DNA from: Thalassotalea insulae
Lineage (GTDB): Bacteria; Pseudomonadota; Gammaproteobacteria; Enterobacterales; Alteromonadaceae
Assembly: GCF_030161395.1 (NCBI RefSeq)
Contig: NZ_BSST01000001.1
Location: 1,736,001 to 1,800,000, forward strand
DNA length: 64,000 nucleotides
Reading direction: 5' to 3'
Below the pieces are notes generated by a model. The model ran no database searches. It saw only the letters and a list, made by a program, of their open reading frames with translations, and was not told where the DNA came from. Every line of letters begins with the position of its first letter. Position 1 is the stretch's first letter. The position numbers were made by a program, and so were the translations under genes. Positions 25,421-35,613 of the stretch are shown here, in pieces.

Positions 25421-27199
25421 ATGATAAATTCCAAGTGTAAACATTACTTCAACATCTGCTTTATACCTTTATCTGTTATCATTTTATTTGCTATCAGTGC
25501 GATAAACACCACTCAAGCCAATACTATCGACCTTGCACAATTTGAAGAAGGGGCCATTGGTCATTCCATCGAGTATTTCCAAGAAAAAGAAATAAAGCTT
25601 TCGTTAACCGAGGCACAAGCTTTGTTTACCAATGGCGTCATCAAAAGCGGACAAAGTGACTCTATCTCTTTAGGTATAGGCGTTGCGCCAGCATGGATGA
25701 AATTTACCCTAGTGAACAATAGTATGGGCCAACTAAATTATCGTTTAGCTATTGAAACTCCTTGGTTAGACTACATTGATACCTGGCTAGTGCATGAAGA
25801 AAAAGTCGTCCGTCACATTGTCGGTGGCGATGGTTATCCATTTAACCAACGTCCTATGCCATATAAATTTTACGCCTTTGAACAATCGCTTCCACCAGGC
25901 ATCACCGAAGTCTACATTCGTGTTGAAACTAAAGGTCCAATGGCAATTCCTGTCAGATTAAGTCGCGTTGATAAAGCAATAATTCGCGATATCACCTCTG
26001 CATATCAATATGGTGTGCTATACGGCATCATGTCGGCGCTTGCCTTATACAACCTGGTATTATTTGTCTTTATCCGACAAAAAGAATATGGCCTATATAG
26101 CCTTTATTTAATCGGCTTTGTTATCAATAGCCTGTCATATACCGGTCAATTACACACCCTGATCACACCTGATTATGGTCCTTACTTCCAAGACTGGTTA
26201 GATATATCGCTGATGATAACCTATAGCATTGCAGGCCTGCACTTTGCACGAACTTTGCTACAAACCTCGCAGTATGCTGCTAAATTAGACCGCTTCGTTA
26301 GCAAAATAACGATAGTGATCCCAACAGGCATGTTCATTGGTTTTATTTTCAACCAGCTATTTTTTTCCATGATCTTAGCGTTTATCTTAAATACCTGTTT
26401 CGTTATTTTATTTGTCGCCATGGGCTTTTTCGCCTTAAAAGCGAAAAAGCCCTTTGCGGTGATTTTCTTATTGTCCTCTGTAACTGCAGCAATCTGCATC
26501 ACTATTTCGACACTCGCTGTCGCTGGTTTTTTAGTACCTTATAATGACTATACTTTCAAAGCCATTGAAGTTGGTATGGCATTCGAAGCTATTTTGCTTG
26601 CAGTAATATTAGCGCGACAATTTCGTTTAGCTAAAATGGATAAAATCATTGCCGAGCACTATGCCTGTACCGATACCTTAACCCAGCTCAATAATCGTCG
26701 AGGTTTTCAAGTAATTACTCAACCAGTTTGGCAAAACATTATCAGAGAAAGACGCGACGTAACCATTGCATTACTTGATATCGACTTTTTTAAAAATATT
26801 AATGATCAATACGGGCACCAGATTGGTGATAAGGTGTTACAACAAGTGGCTCAGTGTATTAGCAATGCGAGTCGAAAAGGCGATATTTGTGCCCGTTGGG
26901 GAGGAGAAGAATTTATAATTTTCTTGCCAGAAACTTCATTAACTCAAGCAACTAAGCAAGCAGAGCGTATTCGCCAAGTTATTGAACAACTTGAAGTACA
27001 AATTGATAATACACTAATATCAGTCACCACAAGCATTGGCTTAGCTGGCAGTGAAAACAATAAACTTAATGGCGCACCACTTACATTAGACAGCTTAGAG
27101 TCGATGATTAATCATGCGGATAACGCGCTTTATTACGCAAAAGATAGTGGTAAAAACCAGTTACATGTCGCCAATCATCAGTCCTCCCAACAGAGCTAA
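25421..27199 (+). CDS. Diguanylate cyclase with 7TMR-DISM sensory module
   Basis: A 592-residue membrane protein that makes c-di-GMP from two GTP. The layout is signal peptide (about 1-34), an extracytoplasmic 7TMR-DISMED2 beta-sandwich (about 40-185, probably ligand-binding), seven membrane helices (about 190-400), then a GGDEF domain (about 420-585). The active site is GGEEF at 494-498, intact, and an RxxD inhibitory site (Arg485-Asp488) sits five residues before it, so product inhibition is expected. No EAL domain. The output is a shift toward biofilm or sessile behaviour. No operon partner: the next gene is convergent. Confidence 0.92.
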   Translation: MINSKCKHYFNICFIPLSVIILFAISAINTTQANTIDLAQFEEGAIGHSIEYFQEKEIKLSLTEAQALFTNGVIKSGQSDSISLGIGVAPAWMKFTLVNNSMGQLNYRLAIETPWLDYIDTWLVHEEKVVRHIVGGDGYPFNQRPMPYKFYAFEQSLPPGITEVYIRVETKGPMAIPVRLSRVDKAIIRDITSAYQYGVLYGIMSALALYNLVLFVFIRQKEYGLYSLYLIGFVINSLSYTGQLHTLITPDYGPYFQDWLDISLMITYSIAGLHFARTLLQTSQYAAKLDRFVSKITIVIPTGMFIGFIFNQLFFSMILAFILNTCFVILFVAMGFFALKAKKPFAVIFLLSSVTAAICITISTLAVAGFLVPYNDYTFKAIEVGMAFEAILLAVILARQFRLAKMDKIIAEHYACTDTLTQLNNRRGFQVITQPVWQNIIRERRDVTIALLDIDFFKNINDQYGHQIGDKVLQQVAQCISNASRKGDICARWGGEEFIIFLPETSLTQATKQAERIRQVIEQLEVQIDNTLISVTTSIGLAGSENNKLNGAPLTLDSLESMINHADNALYYAKDSGKNQLHVANHQSSQQS

Positions 27200-27217
27200 T
27201 TTTCTGCCAACTTAATG

Positions 27218-29335
27218 CTATTCGGCAACCAACGCCTGAGTTTGATAAATATTGGTATTTACCAACTCAGTATTACTAAACAATAGTTGGTTATTTGCAA
27301 TATCAAAATGCACCGCAAACGTTTCCACTAACTGCTGAGTTTGCCCACTTATTTCGTTATAACTGATGATGCCACTGGACTTACTTCGCTCAAACCAAAA
27401 CCATAAATCACCGCGTTTTTTTAAATTGAATTGTCGGCCAGAGAGCAACTGTTTTGCCAATTGCTGATTATTTACCGCATGCGGTTGAACGCCGGCATAA
27501 AGTTGATCGTCCTGATCTAACCATAAGGTATTTTCTGGATTGGTATGATATTGAATAAACTGCCATTGACTCTCTGCTGCTGTTACTGAATCTGTTGCCA
27601 ATTGATAGTAATAAACCTGCCACTGGTTTTGCTCTTTGACACTATAGCTAATGACGTTTTCTGCTTTGAATGACACACCACGAATTTCATTTTGTGAAAT
27701 TTTTAGACGCTTAAACTCACCGCTAACAGCATCGATCAGATGAATTTCATTTAGCGTTAGCCCCAGTAAATGTTCATCGGTCGGTGACCACATTAAGTCA
27801 ATATAATGTCGACCATCATTAAAATAACTGAGCTTTTTACGCTGCTGGCTTTTCTGATCAAAGAGCCAAATTTCTTCACTGCCTGATGCCAAACTAATAT
27901 ACGCCAGTTGCTGACTTTTATTTGCAAAACTTGCCAACCTTTCATCAACGACTGCATCTGCAATCACCTGTTGTTTTTCAGTGACTAAATTCAATAAATG
28001 AATATTGGCGTTATCAGTCCCAGAAGAAAATAAATAATCTCGGCCATTGCTATGGCGACGCGGCCAATGAATTTCTCTACTGCCGGAATAAATCACCTGA
28101 CGATCCTGACCGGCTAAATCATAGCTGAGTAATTGATAGGCAGGATGTTCTCCCATTAGCACCACACGCTCACCACTATGATCCCAGATACCACAGCAAA
28201 TATAAGCATCTTGTTTAAACAATAAGATTAATTGTTCACTGTCCAAGTCCAGAGAATAAAAGCCTTCCCACTGTTGTTTATCGGGTGAAGAAATCAGTAA
28301 TTTATTGTCGCTAGGGTGTAAATCAAACTGGTTATTACCACCTAAATACACTTGTGGTTGATTTAATCGCTTAGTTTTATTGGTGATTAAGTTAATTTCG
28401 AATAACGAATAAGGGCTATTATTGCCATGATTTTCTGCATAAATTAAACGATGATTCTCATGGCTAAAAATAATCCCCCCATAACTCCCCGCAGGACAAT
28501 TATGGATTAATTGAGGTTGGCCAAATTTTTGCCCCTCAACCGAACGAATAAAATACTGACATCGCTCTGGCGTCGCTACTAAATAGACAATTTGTTTACC
28601 ATCGTCACTCCAATCGGCTGGCCCAACTCCTACGCCTTTACCATGTTCAATTTCAACAACACTTTCATCCTGGATATTTTTAACCATCAGATGAATCCCG
28701 TCCGCTTTCATTAACATATAGGCAAGGCGAGTACCATCAGGAGAAAATGCTGGGAACATTTCATCACCGGCGTCTGAAGTGATCAATTTGGCATAATTAG
28801 CAGGCACTTGGGTTGAGTGTCTTAACAACTGCCACCACAATCCGAACAAAACAATAGCAGCGACAAATAGCACAGTTATCAATTTAGTCTGCGCCATTAA
28901 ACCCGGAGCAGCAGTTAACTCACTTGCTTGTGAGTGTAGTAACTCTGACGAGACATCATTAGGCTCAAATTGACTCTCACTTTCAGCTAAACGATTCTCT
29001 TGTACTGCCAGCGCTTTTTTATCAGTAAGCCGACCCACTGGTGCAATAAATTTATAACCTTTTTTCGGAAATGTTGCGATAAACGTCGGCTGACGGGCGT
29101 CATCATCAAATACTTTTCTCAGTTTAGTAACCAGTCGGCTTACCGCATTATCAGTAACAATGCGCCCGAGCCATACTTGTTCAATTAGCTGATCTTTACT
29201 GACAATTTGATCTGGATGCTGACAAAAATAGCTCAGCAATTCCACCATCATAGGTTCCAGCTGCTGTACACCGTGTTCGGATACTAAGTTTTGTTGCTGA
29301 TCACAAAAAATATACTCTGCTATTTGCCAACGCAT
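27218..29335 (-). CDS. CadC-like membrane transcription regulator with TolB/WD40-like propeller
   Basis: A 705-residue one-component membrane regulator. Residues 1-100 are an OmpR/PhoB-type winged helix (KDQLIEQVWLGRIVTDNAVSRLVTKLRKVFDDDARQPTFI and the wing GYKFIAPV), about 150-170 a single membrane helix, and the rest a periplasmic TolB/PD40 beta-propeller (SPDGTRLAYML, SDDGKQIVYLV and later repeats). Such proteins bind DNA from the membrane and sense periplasmic signals. It is divergent from a CocE-type hydrolase gene, and a 9-bp inverted repeat lies in between, so the hydrolase is the likely target. Common in Alteromonadales. Confidence 0.85.
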   Translation of the reverse strand: MRWQIAEYIFCDQQQNLVSEHGVQQLEPMMVELLSYFCQHPDQIVSKDQLIEQVWLGRIVTDNAVSRLVTKLRKVFDDDARQPTFIATFPKKGYKFIAPVGRLTDKKALAVQENRLAESESQFEPNDVSSELLHSQASELTAAPGLMAQTKLITVLFVAAIVLFGLWWQLLRHSTQVPANYAKLITSDAGDEMFPAFSPDGTRLAYMLMKADGIHLMVKNIQDESVVEIEHGKGVGVGPADWSDDGKQIVYLVATPERCQYFIRSVEGQKFGQPQLIHNCPAGSYGGIIFSHENHRLIYAENHGNNSPYSLFEINLITNKTKRLNQPQVYLGGNNQFDLHPSDNKLLISSPDKQQWEGFYSLDLDSEQLILLFKQDAYICCGIWDHSGERVVLMGEHPAYQLLSYDLAGQDRQVIYSGSREIHWPRRHSNGRDYLFSSGTDNANIHLLNLVTEKQQVIADAVVDERLASFANKSQQLAYISLASGSEEIWLFDQKSQQRKKLSYFNDGRHYIDLMWSPTDEHLLGLTLNEIHLIDAVSGEFKRLKISQNEIRGVSFKAENVISYSVKEQNQWQVYYYQLATDSVTAAESQWQFIQYHTNPENTLWLDQDDQLYAGVQPHAVNNQQLAKQLLSGRQFNLKKRGDLWFWFERSKSSGIISYNEISGQTQQLVETFAVHFDIANNQLLFSNTELVNTNIYQTQALVAE

Positions 29336-29443
29336 TAGGATGCCTAAAAAAATTGTTCAGAAACAAAAACCAAAAAACAAGTTAACTACCTGTAAAATAT
29401 CATAAAACCATACTTTGGTCATCAAAAGTCACAACAAATCCCA

Positions 29444-29475
29444 ATGATTTCACGACATCACTCGTTTGAAATCAT
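29444..29475. promoter_or_regulatory. 9-bp inverted repeat in the regulator/hydrolase divergent region
   Basis: ATGATTTCA (29444-29452) and TGAAATCAT (29467-29475) are perfect complements 14 bases apart, 46 bases before the CocE-type gene. A candidate operator for the divergent CadC-like regulator; winged-helix regulators of this type more often use direct repeats, so this is tentative. Confidence 0.35.
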
Positions 29476-29521
29476 AGCATCTACCGCCATTAGCCACAGC
29501 TAAACTTTAACGAGGAAAATA

Positions 29522-31837
29522 ATGACCAATCACGACGTTTCATTCAGAGCCAAATGGCACGACGTTTTATTTATCTGCCTCTATTTGCTATTCACAGTAA
29601 ATAGCCAAGCAACAGAAACTAAGCATACATTCAAAACGCCAGCAGCCTTAGTAGCCGCCAATATAACTACCAGTAAGGATGCACTGACGCTGTTAACACA
29701 GCATAGTTTTCATCAACAACTATTCATCCTTGCCAATCAGCTATCCACTGTAGAGATCAACCAGCAGGAAATGTTCGACAAAGTCGCGTTATTATCGATC
29801 TTAAATCGTCATCAAGAATTACTAACGACAATCGCTGAGCACCCCAATGCTATTAGCTATTCACATTATCGGTTACATAGTGAAACCTTGCTTAAGCAAA
29901 ACAATCACTCGTCTTTTAGTACACTGTTAACCGATACGTTATCAAAGTCATTAGTAGCGATGAATGATGAATCTCTGTATCAATTAGAAGCCGCCTTAGG
30001 TTGGTCTTTACCGGGGGCACAGGATTATGCCTTTAATATTTTTAAACGATATCAAACATTGCCCACATTAACGAAAGATCAGGCCATCGCACTCATTGTC
30101 AATAGTCACCTTTATCGAGTGTTGGCAAATGTATTACCAATGAGTAACAAGTTAATCGCTCAAGAAAATCAAAAACGTTATCACATTGAACCTGAAATAT
30201 TAATTACCACACCTGATGGGGTCGAACTGGCAGCCACCATCGTCAGAAAGAAAAACCAACACGGTAAACAAACAGCCGCGATGCAATTTACTATCTATGC
30301 CGATGAAAAATCTCATACCAGAACTGCCACACACGCAGCAGCGCATGGTTATATCGGTGTAGTGGTTAATTCTCGAGGTAAGCGTTCGAGCTCAAACACC
30401 ATAGTACCTTGGGAGCACGAAGGGGAAGACGCTACTAGTGCCATTGACTGGGTCAGTAAGCAGGCTTGGAGTAATGGTAAGGTCATGATGTATGGTGGTA
30501 GTTATAACGGTTTTACTCAATGGGCCGCTGCAAAACATATGCACCCAGCGTTAATCGCAATTGCACCATATACAGCAGCAAGCTTGATCACTGGCTTACC
30601 GTATGAAAACAACATAGTGCTGACAGCTAACTATCAATGGGCATTTCATGTCACTAACAACAATACTGTAGATAACAGCGTGTACACCAATTGGCAAAAA
30701 AGTAACCAATTACTTACTGATTTTTTTACCAGCGGCAAAGCAATTAGCGATATTGATAAATTGGCTGGTCAGGCTAATCCTTGGTTTCAAAAATGGTTAC
30801 AACACCCAAGCTTTGACGATTACTATCAGGCAATGGTGCCAGTCAAAGCAGAATACGCCAATATTAATATCCCTGTGCTTACCATCACAGGATATTTTGA
30901 TGGTGGTCAAGTCTCGGCAATCGATTATTTAAAACGTCATTATCGCTATAATCAAAACGCTAACCATACTTTATTAATCGGCCCCTATGATCACTGGAGT
31001 GCTCAAAATAAGCCGAGATCTCACCTCGGTAATTATCCGCTAGATGCTGTCGCACTGGAAAAAGATACTGAAGAAATAGTGTTTGGCTGGTTTGATCATC
31101 TGTTATACCACACAGCTAAACCTAAGCTATTGCAAGATAAAGTTAATTATCAATTAATGGGTAGCAATCAATGGCGTCATAGCTCGTCATTTGCCATGCT
31201 TAATCAGCAAGCGACAAAGTTTTACTTATCAACGACGAAAAACCAAGAATCAAATTATGCTTTGCAAACTTCCCCAGAACAGCAACTGGCATATCTTAAA
31301 CAAACCATAGATTTAACTGACAGAACCACAGAGCACAATCTATTGCCCTGGCCAATCATTCAGGATCAGTTGAATGACCCCAATGGCTTGGTATTTATCA
31401 CGGCACCACTGACTGAAACACAAGAATTAGCCGGAGCAATCACAGGGCATTTTTCCATCGAAATTAACAAAAAAGACGTTGATATTGGTTATAACTTTTA
31501 CGAAATCGACCCGTCTGGCAAGGCATTTTACCTCACTCATTATCTCAGCCGGGCAAGTTACGCTAACGACAGTAGTAAACGTACCTTATTAGTGCCACAG
31601 AAAAAGACCACAGTACCAATTATCGATGCAAGAATGACCGCCAAGTTGCTTAAAAAAGGCAGCCGCTTAGCTATCGTATTAAACGTTAATAAAAACCATC
31701 AGGCCCAAGTTAATATGGGCTCAGGGAAAGAGGTTAATAATGAAAGTATTGCCGATGCTGGCGAGCCATTAATTATCAAATGGTATAACGACAGCCAAAT
31801 CAATATTCCACTTAAACCTTGGAATGAGACTAAGTAG
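29522..31837 (+). CDS. CocE/NonD family (S15-type) serine hydrolase
   Basis: A 771-residue exported alpha/beta hydrolase of the CocE/X-Pro dipeptidyl-peptidase type. It has an N-terminal signal peptide (about 1-32), a roughly 200-residue helical region of unknown role, then the catalytic domain. That domain has the nucleophile elbow GGSYNGF (Ser327), the oxyanion region VVNSRGKRSS, Asp in GYFDGGQ and His in GPYDHWS. It ends with a jelly-roll galactose-binding-like C-terminal domain. Members hydrolyse esters or N-terminal X-Pro peptide bonds. It is divergent from the CadC-like regulator. Confidence 0.85.
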   Translation: MTNHDVSFRAKWHDVLFICLYLLFTVNSQATETKHTFKTPAALVAANITTSKDALTLLTQHSFHQQLFILANQLSTVEINQQEMFDKVALLSILNRHQELLTTIAEHPNAISYSHYRLHSETLLKQNNHSSFSTLLTDTLSKSLVAMNDESLYQLEAALGWSLPGAQDYAFNIFKRYQTLPTLTKDQAIALIVNSHLYRVLANVLPMSNKLIAQENQKRYHIEPEILITTPDGVELAATIVRKKNQHGKQTAAMQFTIYADEKSHTRTATHAAAHGYIGVVVNSRGKRSSSNTIVPWEHEGEDATSAIDWVSKQAWSNGKVMMYGGSYNGFTQWAAAKHMHPALIAIAPYTAASLITGLPYENNIVLTANYQWAFHVTNNNTVDNSVYTNWQKSNQLLTDFFTSGKAISDIDKLAGQANPWFQKWLQHPSFDDYYQAMVPVKAEYANINIPVLTITGYFDGGQVSAIDYLKRHYRYNQNANHTLLIGPYDHWSAQNKPRSHLGNYPLDAVALEKDTEEIVFGWFDHLLYHTAKPKLLQDKVNYQLMGSNQWRHSSSFAMLNQQATKFYLSTTKNQESNYALQTSPEQQLAYLKQTIDLTDRTTEHNLLPWPIIQDQLNDPNGLVFITAPLTETQELAGAITGHFSIEINKKDVDIGYNFYEIDPSGKAFYLTHYLSRASYANDSSKRTLLVPQKKTTVPIIDARMTAKLLKKGSRLAIVLNVNKNHQAQVNMGSGKEVNNESIADAGEPLIIKWYNDSQINIPLKPWNETK

Positions 31838-31870
31838 GTTAATCGTTAAAACACAGTTAATCGTAGCATG

Positions 31871-31904
31871 GCCTTATTGCCTATTGGTATATCAGCAATA
31901 AGGC
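31871..31904. terminator. Inverted repeat between convergent genes
   Basis: GCCTTATTGC (31871-31880) and GCAATAAGGC (31895-31904) are perfect complements; an outer pair CAGTTA/TAACTG (31854-31859, 31905-31910) extends the symmetry. It sits between the convergent hydrolase and membrane-protein genes. Without a T-run it is only a possible terminator. Confidence 0.35.
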
Positions 31905-31933
31905 TAACTGCGTTACTCACGACTTATGACAAA

Positions 31934-32620
31934 TTATCGCCTTTGCCGCTTACGATCTACCCACCAGGCAATAACGGCAAGTATAAAATAAGCAGCGAGT
32001 GCAGATACGGCCATGCTTTGATTGGTGTCTTGCGCTGATAACGGACCAAAAATGTTAATGACATTTATAGCAAGTAGTAGTACAACAAATATCGGCATAC
32101 CATATTTCGCAAGTACTCCAGACGTGGGTTCAATGTTAGCAGTGCTTTTCATATAAAAGAACAACCCAAATATCAGTAACACAGCTTCTAACAAATAGGT
32201 CGCAAACGCATGCTGCCATAAGCCAAATCCATACTTATTAGCATCAGCAAATGTCAATGGTAAATCCGGCGTATGGACAATGAGATCTAACCACCAGTGG
32301 GAAAACACGGCTAAAGCTAGCACAGCAGCAACTTTAAAATGCTTGCCTGATTTGTAAACCAGTAAATATCTTATTAAGACAAATATTGCTATCGTCCATA
32401 AAATTACAGCGAACAAGCTATGACTGAACGGCATATATAGCAGTTCAAAATGACTGGATTCGGTAAAATTTTCTACCAAGCGAAACTTTTCTACTCCCAA
32501 TAAAGTGAGTGGAAAGAAAACAATGTCGAGAAACTGTACCGCAATAAATAACAGGCCTAGCGACGCTTTTTTCTCCACCGACTTTAACGCTAAACTGACC
32601 GCATAATGACCAACGAACAT
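31934..32620 (-). CDS. Integral membrane protein, possibly YdjM-like metal-dependent hydrolase family
   Basis: A 228-residue protein with about six membrane helices. The start MFVGHYAVSLALKS and the later FSHSLFAVILW and FSHWWLDLIVH stretches place His and Asp residues in or near the membrane, a pattern seen in YdjM-like 'inner-membrane metal-dependent hydrolases'. Function is unknown. Divergent from the LysR gene at 32787 with 166 bases between the starts, so that regulator could control it. Confidence 0.65.
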   Translation of the reverse strand: MFVGHYAVSLALKSVEKKASLGLLFIAVQFLDIVFFPLTLLGVEKFRLVENFTESSHFELLYMPFSHSLFAVILWTIAIFVLIRYLLVYKSGKHFKVAAVLALAVFSHWWLDLIVHTPDLPLTFADANKYGFGLWQHAFATYLLEAVLLIFGLFFYMKSTANIEPTSGVLAKYGMPIFVVLLLAINVINIFGPLSAQDTNQSMAVSALAAYFILAVIAWWVDRKRQRR

Positions 32621-32786
32621 AATTGACTCCTTGATAAACCTGTTTACTGCCAGAACATGCCAGTAACAATATAGTTGCCAATTAGTTTATTGGTTTATTT
32701 TTTATTTACGAACAGCTAATATTTTACCATCGTTATTCATATTTGAATAACAGTACAAAATTAATCTAAAAACATAAGAAATCAAT

Positions 32787-33674
32787 ATGCCACGGTTGCC
32801 TTGGGATTTAATTCAAATATTTTACACATTAGCCAAGTTCGGTAGTCTATCAAAAGCCGCCCGTGAACTGGGTACATCACAGCCAACGCTAAGCCGACAA
32901 TTAGCACGGTTAGAGCAACAAATGACCGTCACTTTGTTTGATCGTAGCACCCAAGGGTTAAAAATAACTGAAGCAGGGCAACGGTTACTGGAAAGTTCAC
33001 AACTGATGAACCAGGCGTCTGAACAATTTAACAGAATAGCTTCTGGCGATAGCCTATCGCTGACAGGCAGTATTCGGATAACAGCAAATGAAGTGCTCGG
33101 CTTGTATTATTTGCCGTCAATCATAGCGCAATTTAATCGGCTATACCCTGAGATTCAGGTGGAAATAAATATCTCAAACCAAGCGACCAGTTTGCATAAA
33201 CGAGATGCTGATATCGCGTTGCGAATGTTCAGACCAAGCCAGCCAGATCTTATTGCCAGACGCCTCAAAGATATCCAGCTTAACGCCGTCGCCAGTAGCG
33301 AATATTTTAAGAAATTTCCTGTCCCAAAAACACTCAAGTCACTAGAGCAGCATAAATTAATTGGTTTTGATCGCGACATTGTATTTGTTAATGCGCTCAA
33401 AGCATTACAGTGGCCGTTAGCTGATAAAAACTTTATCTTTAAAACCGACTTCCTGCCGTTGCAAATTGAACTCGCTCGTCAGGGCGCTGGTATCACTATT
33501 ACTCATAGTTATTTATTACAACGCTGGCCGGAACTACAAATCATTTTGCCTGACCTCAAAATACCCAGCCTTGAATTTTGGCTCGTCTGTCATGCCGATG
33601 TTCAGCACAACCGAAAAATTCGTCTAATGATGGATTTTCTCGCGCAACAGTTAAATGACATGCTCGAGTTATAA
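32787..33674 (+). CDS. LysR-family transcriptional regulator
   Basis: A 295-residue LysR regulator with the usual N-terminal HTH (LPWDLIQIFYTLAKFGSLSKAARELGTSQPTLSRQLARLEQQ) and a two-lobed effector domain (about 90-290). Effector and targets are not readable. Its stop overlaps the stop of the convergent SLC13 permease by 6 bases, and it is divergent from the membrane protein gene at 31934-32620. Confidence 0.88.
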   Translation: MPRLPWDLIQIFYTLAKFGSLSKAARELGTSQPTLSRQLARLEQQMTVTLFDRSTQGLKITEAGQRLLESSQLMNQASEQFNRIASGDSLSLTGSIRITANEVLGLYYLPSIIAQFNRLYPEIQVEINISNQATSLHKRDADIALRMFRPSQPDLIARRLKDIQLNAVASSEYFKKFPVPKTLKSLEQHKLIGFDRDIVFVNALKALQWPLADKNFIFKTDFLPLQIELARQGAGITITHSYLLQRWPELQIILPDLKIPSLEFWLVCHADVQHNRKIRLMMDFLAQQLNDMLEL

Positions 33675-35498
33675 ATACAGCCAACTTAATAAAAAAGATA
33701 GCGAGATCCACATTAATACAATCAATGGCAAACCAACTCTAATAAAATCAGAGAACTGATAACCACCGGCGTTCATCACCAAGATATTGGTTTTATAAGC
33801 CATAGGGGTGGCATAACTTAAATTTGCACCAAATAAAACGGCTAAAATAAACGGCTGCACCGGGAGTTGTAATTGGGTTGCTACCGAAATGGCGATCGGC
33901 GTACCGATAACCGCTGCGGCATTATTGGAAACGATATTAGTTAACACCGCCAGCATCAACATTAACGCCGCAATAATACCACCCGGCGGTAAATCAAAGG
34001 CCAATGCAACGAAAAGTTGCGCAATATATTCCGCGCCGCCGGTTTGCATCATCGCAGAACCCAGCGCCAACGACGCAACGACAATTAGCACCACCTGACT
34101 GTTTAACGCTGCTGAAACTTCACTCCAGTCCAAGCATTTAGTGATCAGTAATACTAAGATGCCACAAATCGAACTGATGGCAATTGGCAAAATCCCTACA
34201 GCTGCGATACCAATAACGAAAAATAATACCACTAACGCCATCGGTGCCTTTTGTGAATAAGGTAAGTCAGATGCGCCATCAATGACCAAAACTCCCTGAG
34301 TTTCTTTCAGTACTGCTACCTGTTCGGCATCCCCCTGCACTAACAAAACATCTCCGGTATGAATCACAACATTACCTATACTACGGCGACCAATTTCCAT
34401 CGCTTTACCGTCACGATGTAATGCCAGTACCGAAATACCATAACGCTTGGCAAACTGGACATCTCGCAAGGTACGCCCTACTAATTCAGACGCCTGAATC
34501 ACCACGATTTCCGCTAATTTCTGTTTTTCCGCATTTAATGGATGATCGTCATCGACTTTATGAGCACCTGAAAACAAGGTTGCTTGTAATACCGATTCAA
34601 ATTCCTTTAACTGTTCCGGATTATCCTTAATATGCAGACGGTCTCCTTCTCTTAACACCGTATCTGGTAACGGCATAATGTTACGATAATCAGGGCTACG
34701 CTGAATCGACTCAATGGTCATTTGATCATCTGTCATTTTTAATATTTCTGAAACTTTCTTGCCATTAGCAGAACTGTCTTCATTAATATTAAGATAAGCA
34801 CTGAATAAGCGAGGCGAAGTATCAGGTAAAGACCCAGATCGCGGCGGTAATAGTTTAGGAGCAACTAACCACAAATAAATAATCGCAACGCTGGCAGCAA
34901 TTATCGCTGGCAAACTAAAATCAAACATCCCCATTCGTGGCAACCCCATGTCACTGGCAACACTGACCACCAGTAAATTAGTGGAAGTACCAATAGTCGT
35001 GGTCATGCCGCCAACTAAAGTAGCTAACCCCATAGGTAATAACATAGGAGAGGTATCGGTATGAGTGCGGATTGCAACACTGGTCAAAATAGGCAACAGC
35101 AAAACCACGATTGGCGTGTTATTAACGAACGCACTTAAGGTACCAGCAATGATCAAGGTAATTAATAACGAAAGTGTTGGGCTGATTTTCCATAATTTAG
35201 CGAGTGAGCGACCAACAGGCACTAACGCCCCGGTACGTACTAACGCGTGACCAATAATCATTAAGGCACAAACCGTCACTAGTGCTTCATGGCCGAAACC
35301 AAAAAATAACGATGAGGGCTCTAAATGCTTGCCAGCAATATCAAACGGAAAAACGGTGAAGATCAGACACAGGATCACTAATACCGCTAATGACGAGGTT
35401 TCGAGCGGAATATCATCGCGACGAAAAATATATAATGCCAGCACGGTAATAAACAACATCGCCAGTGCATGGTAATTCGGTAATTCAGGTATGGCCAC
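33669..35498 (-). CDS. SLC13-family permease with two TrkA-C (RCK_C) domains
   Basis: A 609-residue inner-membrane transporter of the DASS/SLC13 type (divalent anion:Na+ symporter; substrates in the family include sulfate and dicarboxylates). The first half has membrane helices with the SNNAAAV-like hairpin motif (here FVNNTPIVVLLLP). Two cytosolic RCK_C/TrkA-C domains (about 240-300 and 330-400) are inserted mid-protein, and the second helix bundle carries NIVSNNAAAVIGTPIA. This layout is typical of SLC13 homologues thought to import sulfate. The substrate cannot be fixed. A LysR gene adjoins each side; the upstream one (35614-36561) is on the same strand. Confidence 0.88.
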   Translation of the reverse strand: MAIPELPNYHALAMLFITVLALYIFRRDDIPLETSSLAVLVILCLIFTVFPFDIAGKHLEPSSLFFGFGHEALVTVCALMIIGHALVRTGALVPVGRSLAKLWKISPTLSLLITLIIAGTLSAFVNNTPIVVLLLPILTSVAIRTHTDTSPMLLPMGLATLVGGMTTTIGTSTNLLVVSVASDMGLPRMGMFDFSLPAIIAASVAIIYLWLVAPKLLPPRSGSLPDTSPRLFSAYLNINEDSSANGKKVSEILKMTDDQMTIESIQRSPDYRNIMPLPDTVLREGDRLHIKDNPEQLKEFESVLQATLFSGAHKVDDDHPLNAEKQKLAEIVVIQASELVGRTLRDVQFAKRYGISVLALHRDGKAMEIGRRSIGNVVIHTGDVLLVQGDAEQVAVLKETQGVLVIDGASDLPYSQKAPMALVVLFFVIGIAAVGILPIAISSICGILVLLITKCLDWSEVSAALNSQVVLIVVASLALGSAMMQTGGAEYIAQLFVALAFDLPPGGIIAALMLMLAVLTNIVSNNAAAVIGTPIAISVATQLQLPVQPFILAVLFGANLSYATPMAYKTNILVMNAGGYQFSDFIRVGLPLIVLMWISLSFLLSWLYL

Positions 35499-35613
35499 GA
35501 TCCAATTCGCTTCACTACTAATAACTGCTGTTAATAAACGTTAGCATTAGCTTAGATAAAATGCGATTTTTATCGAAAAGTTAATGAAAATCGGTCAAAA
35601 AACAGGGAAATCC

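Noticed and set aside
27218..29335. CadC-like regulator as an acid-response activator
   Set aside because: The winged helix and membrane layout are generic in this order; no lysine decarboxylase or acid-stress genes lie nearby, so I do not assign cadC.
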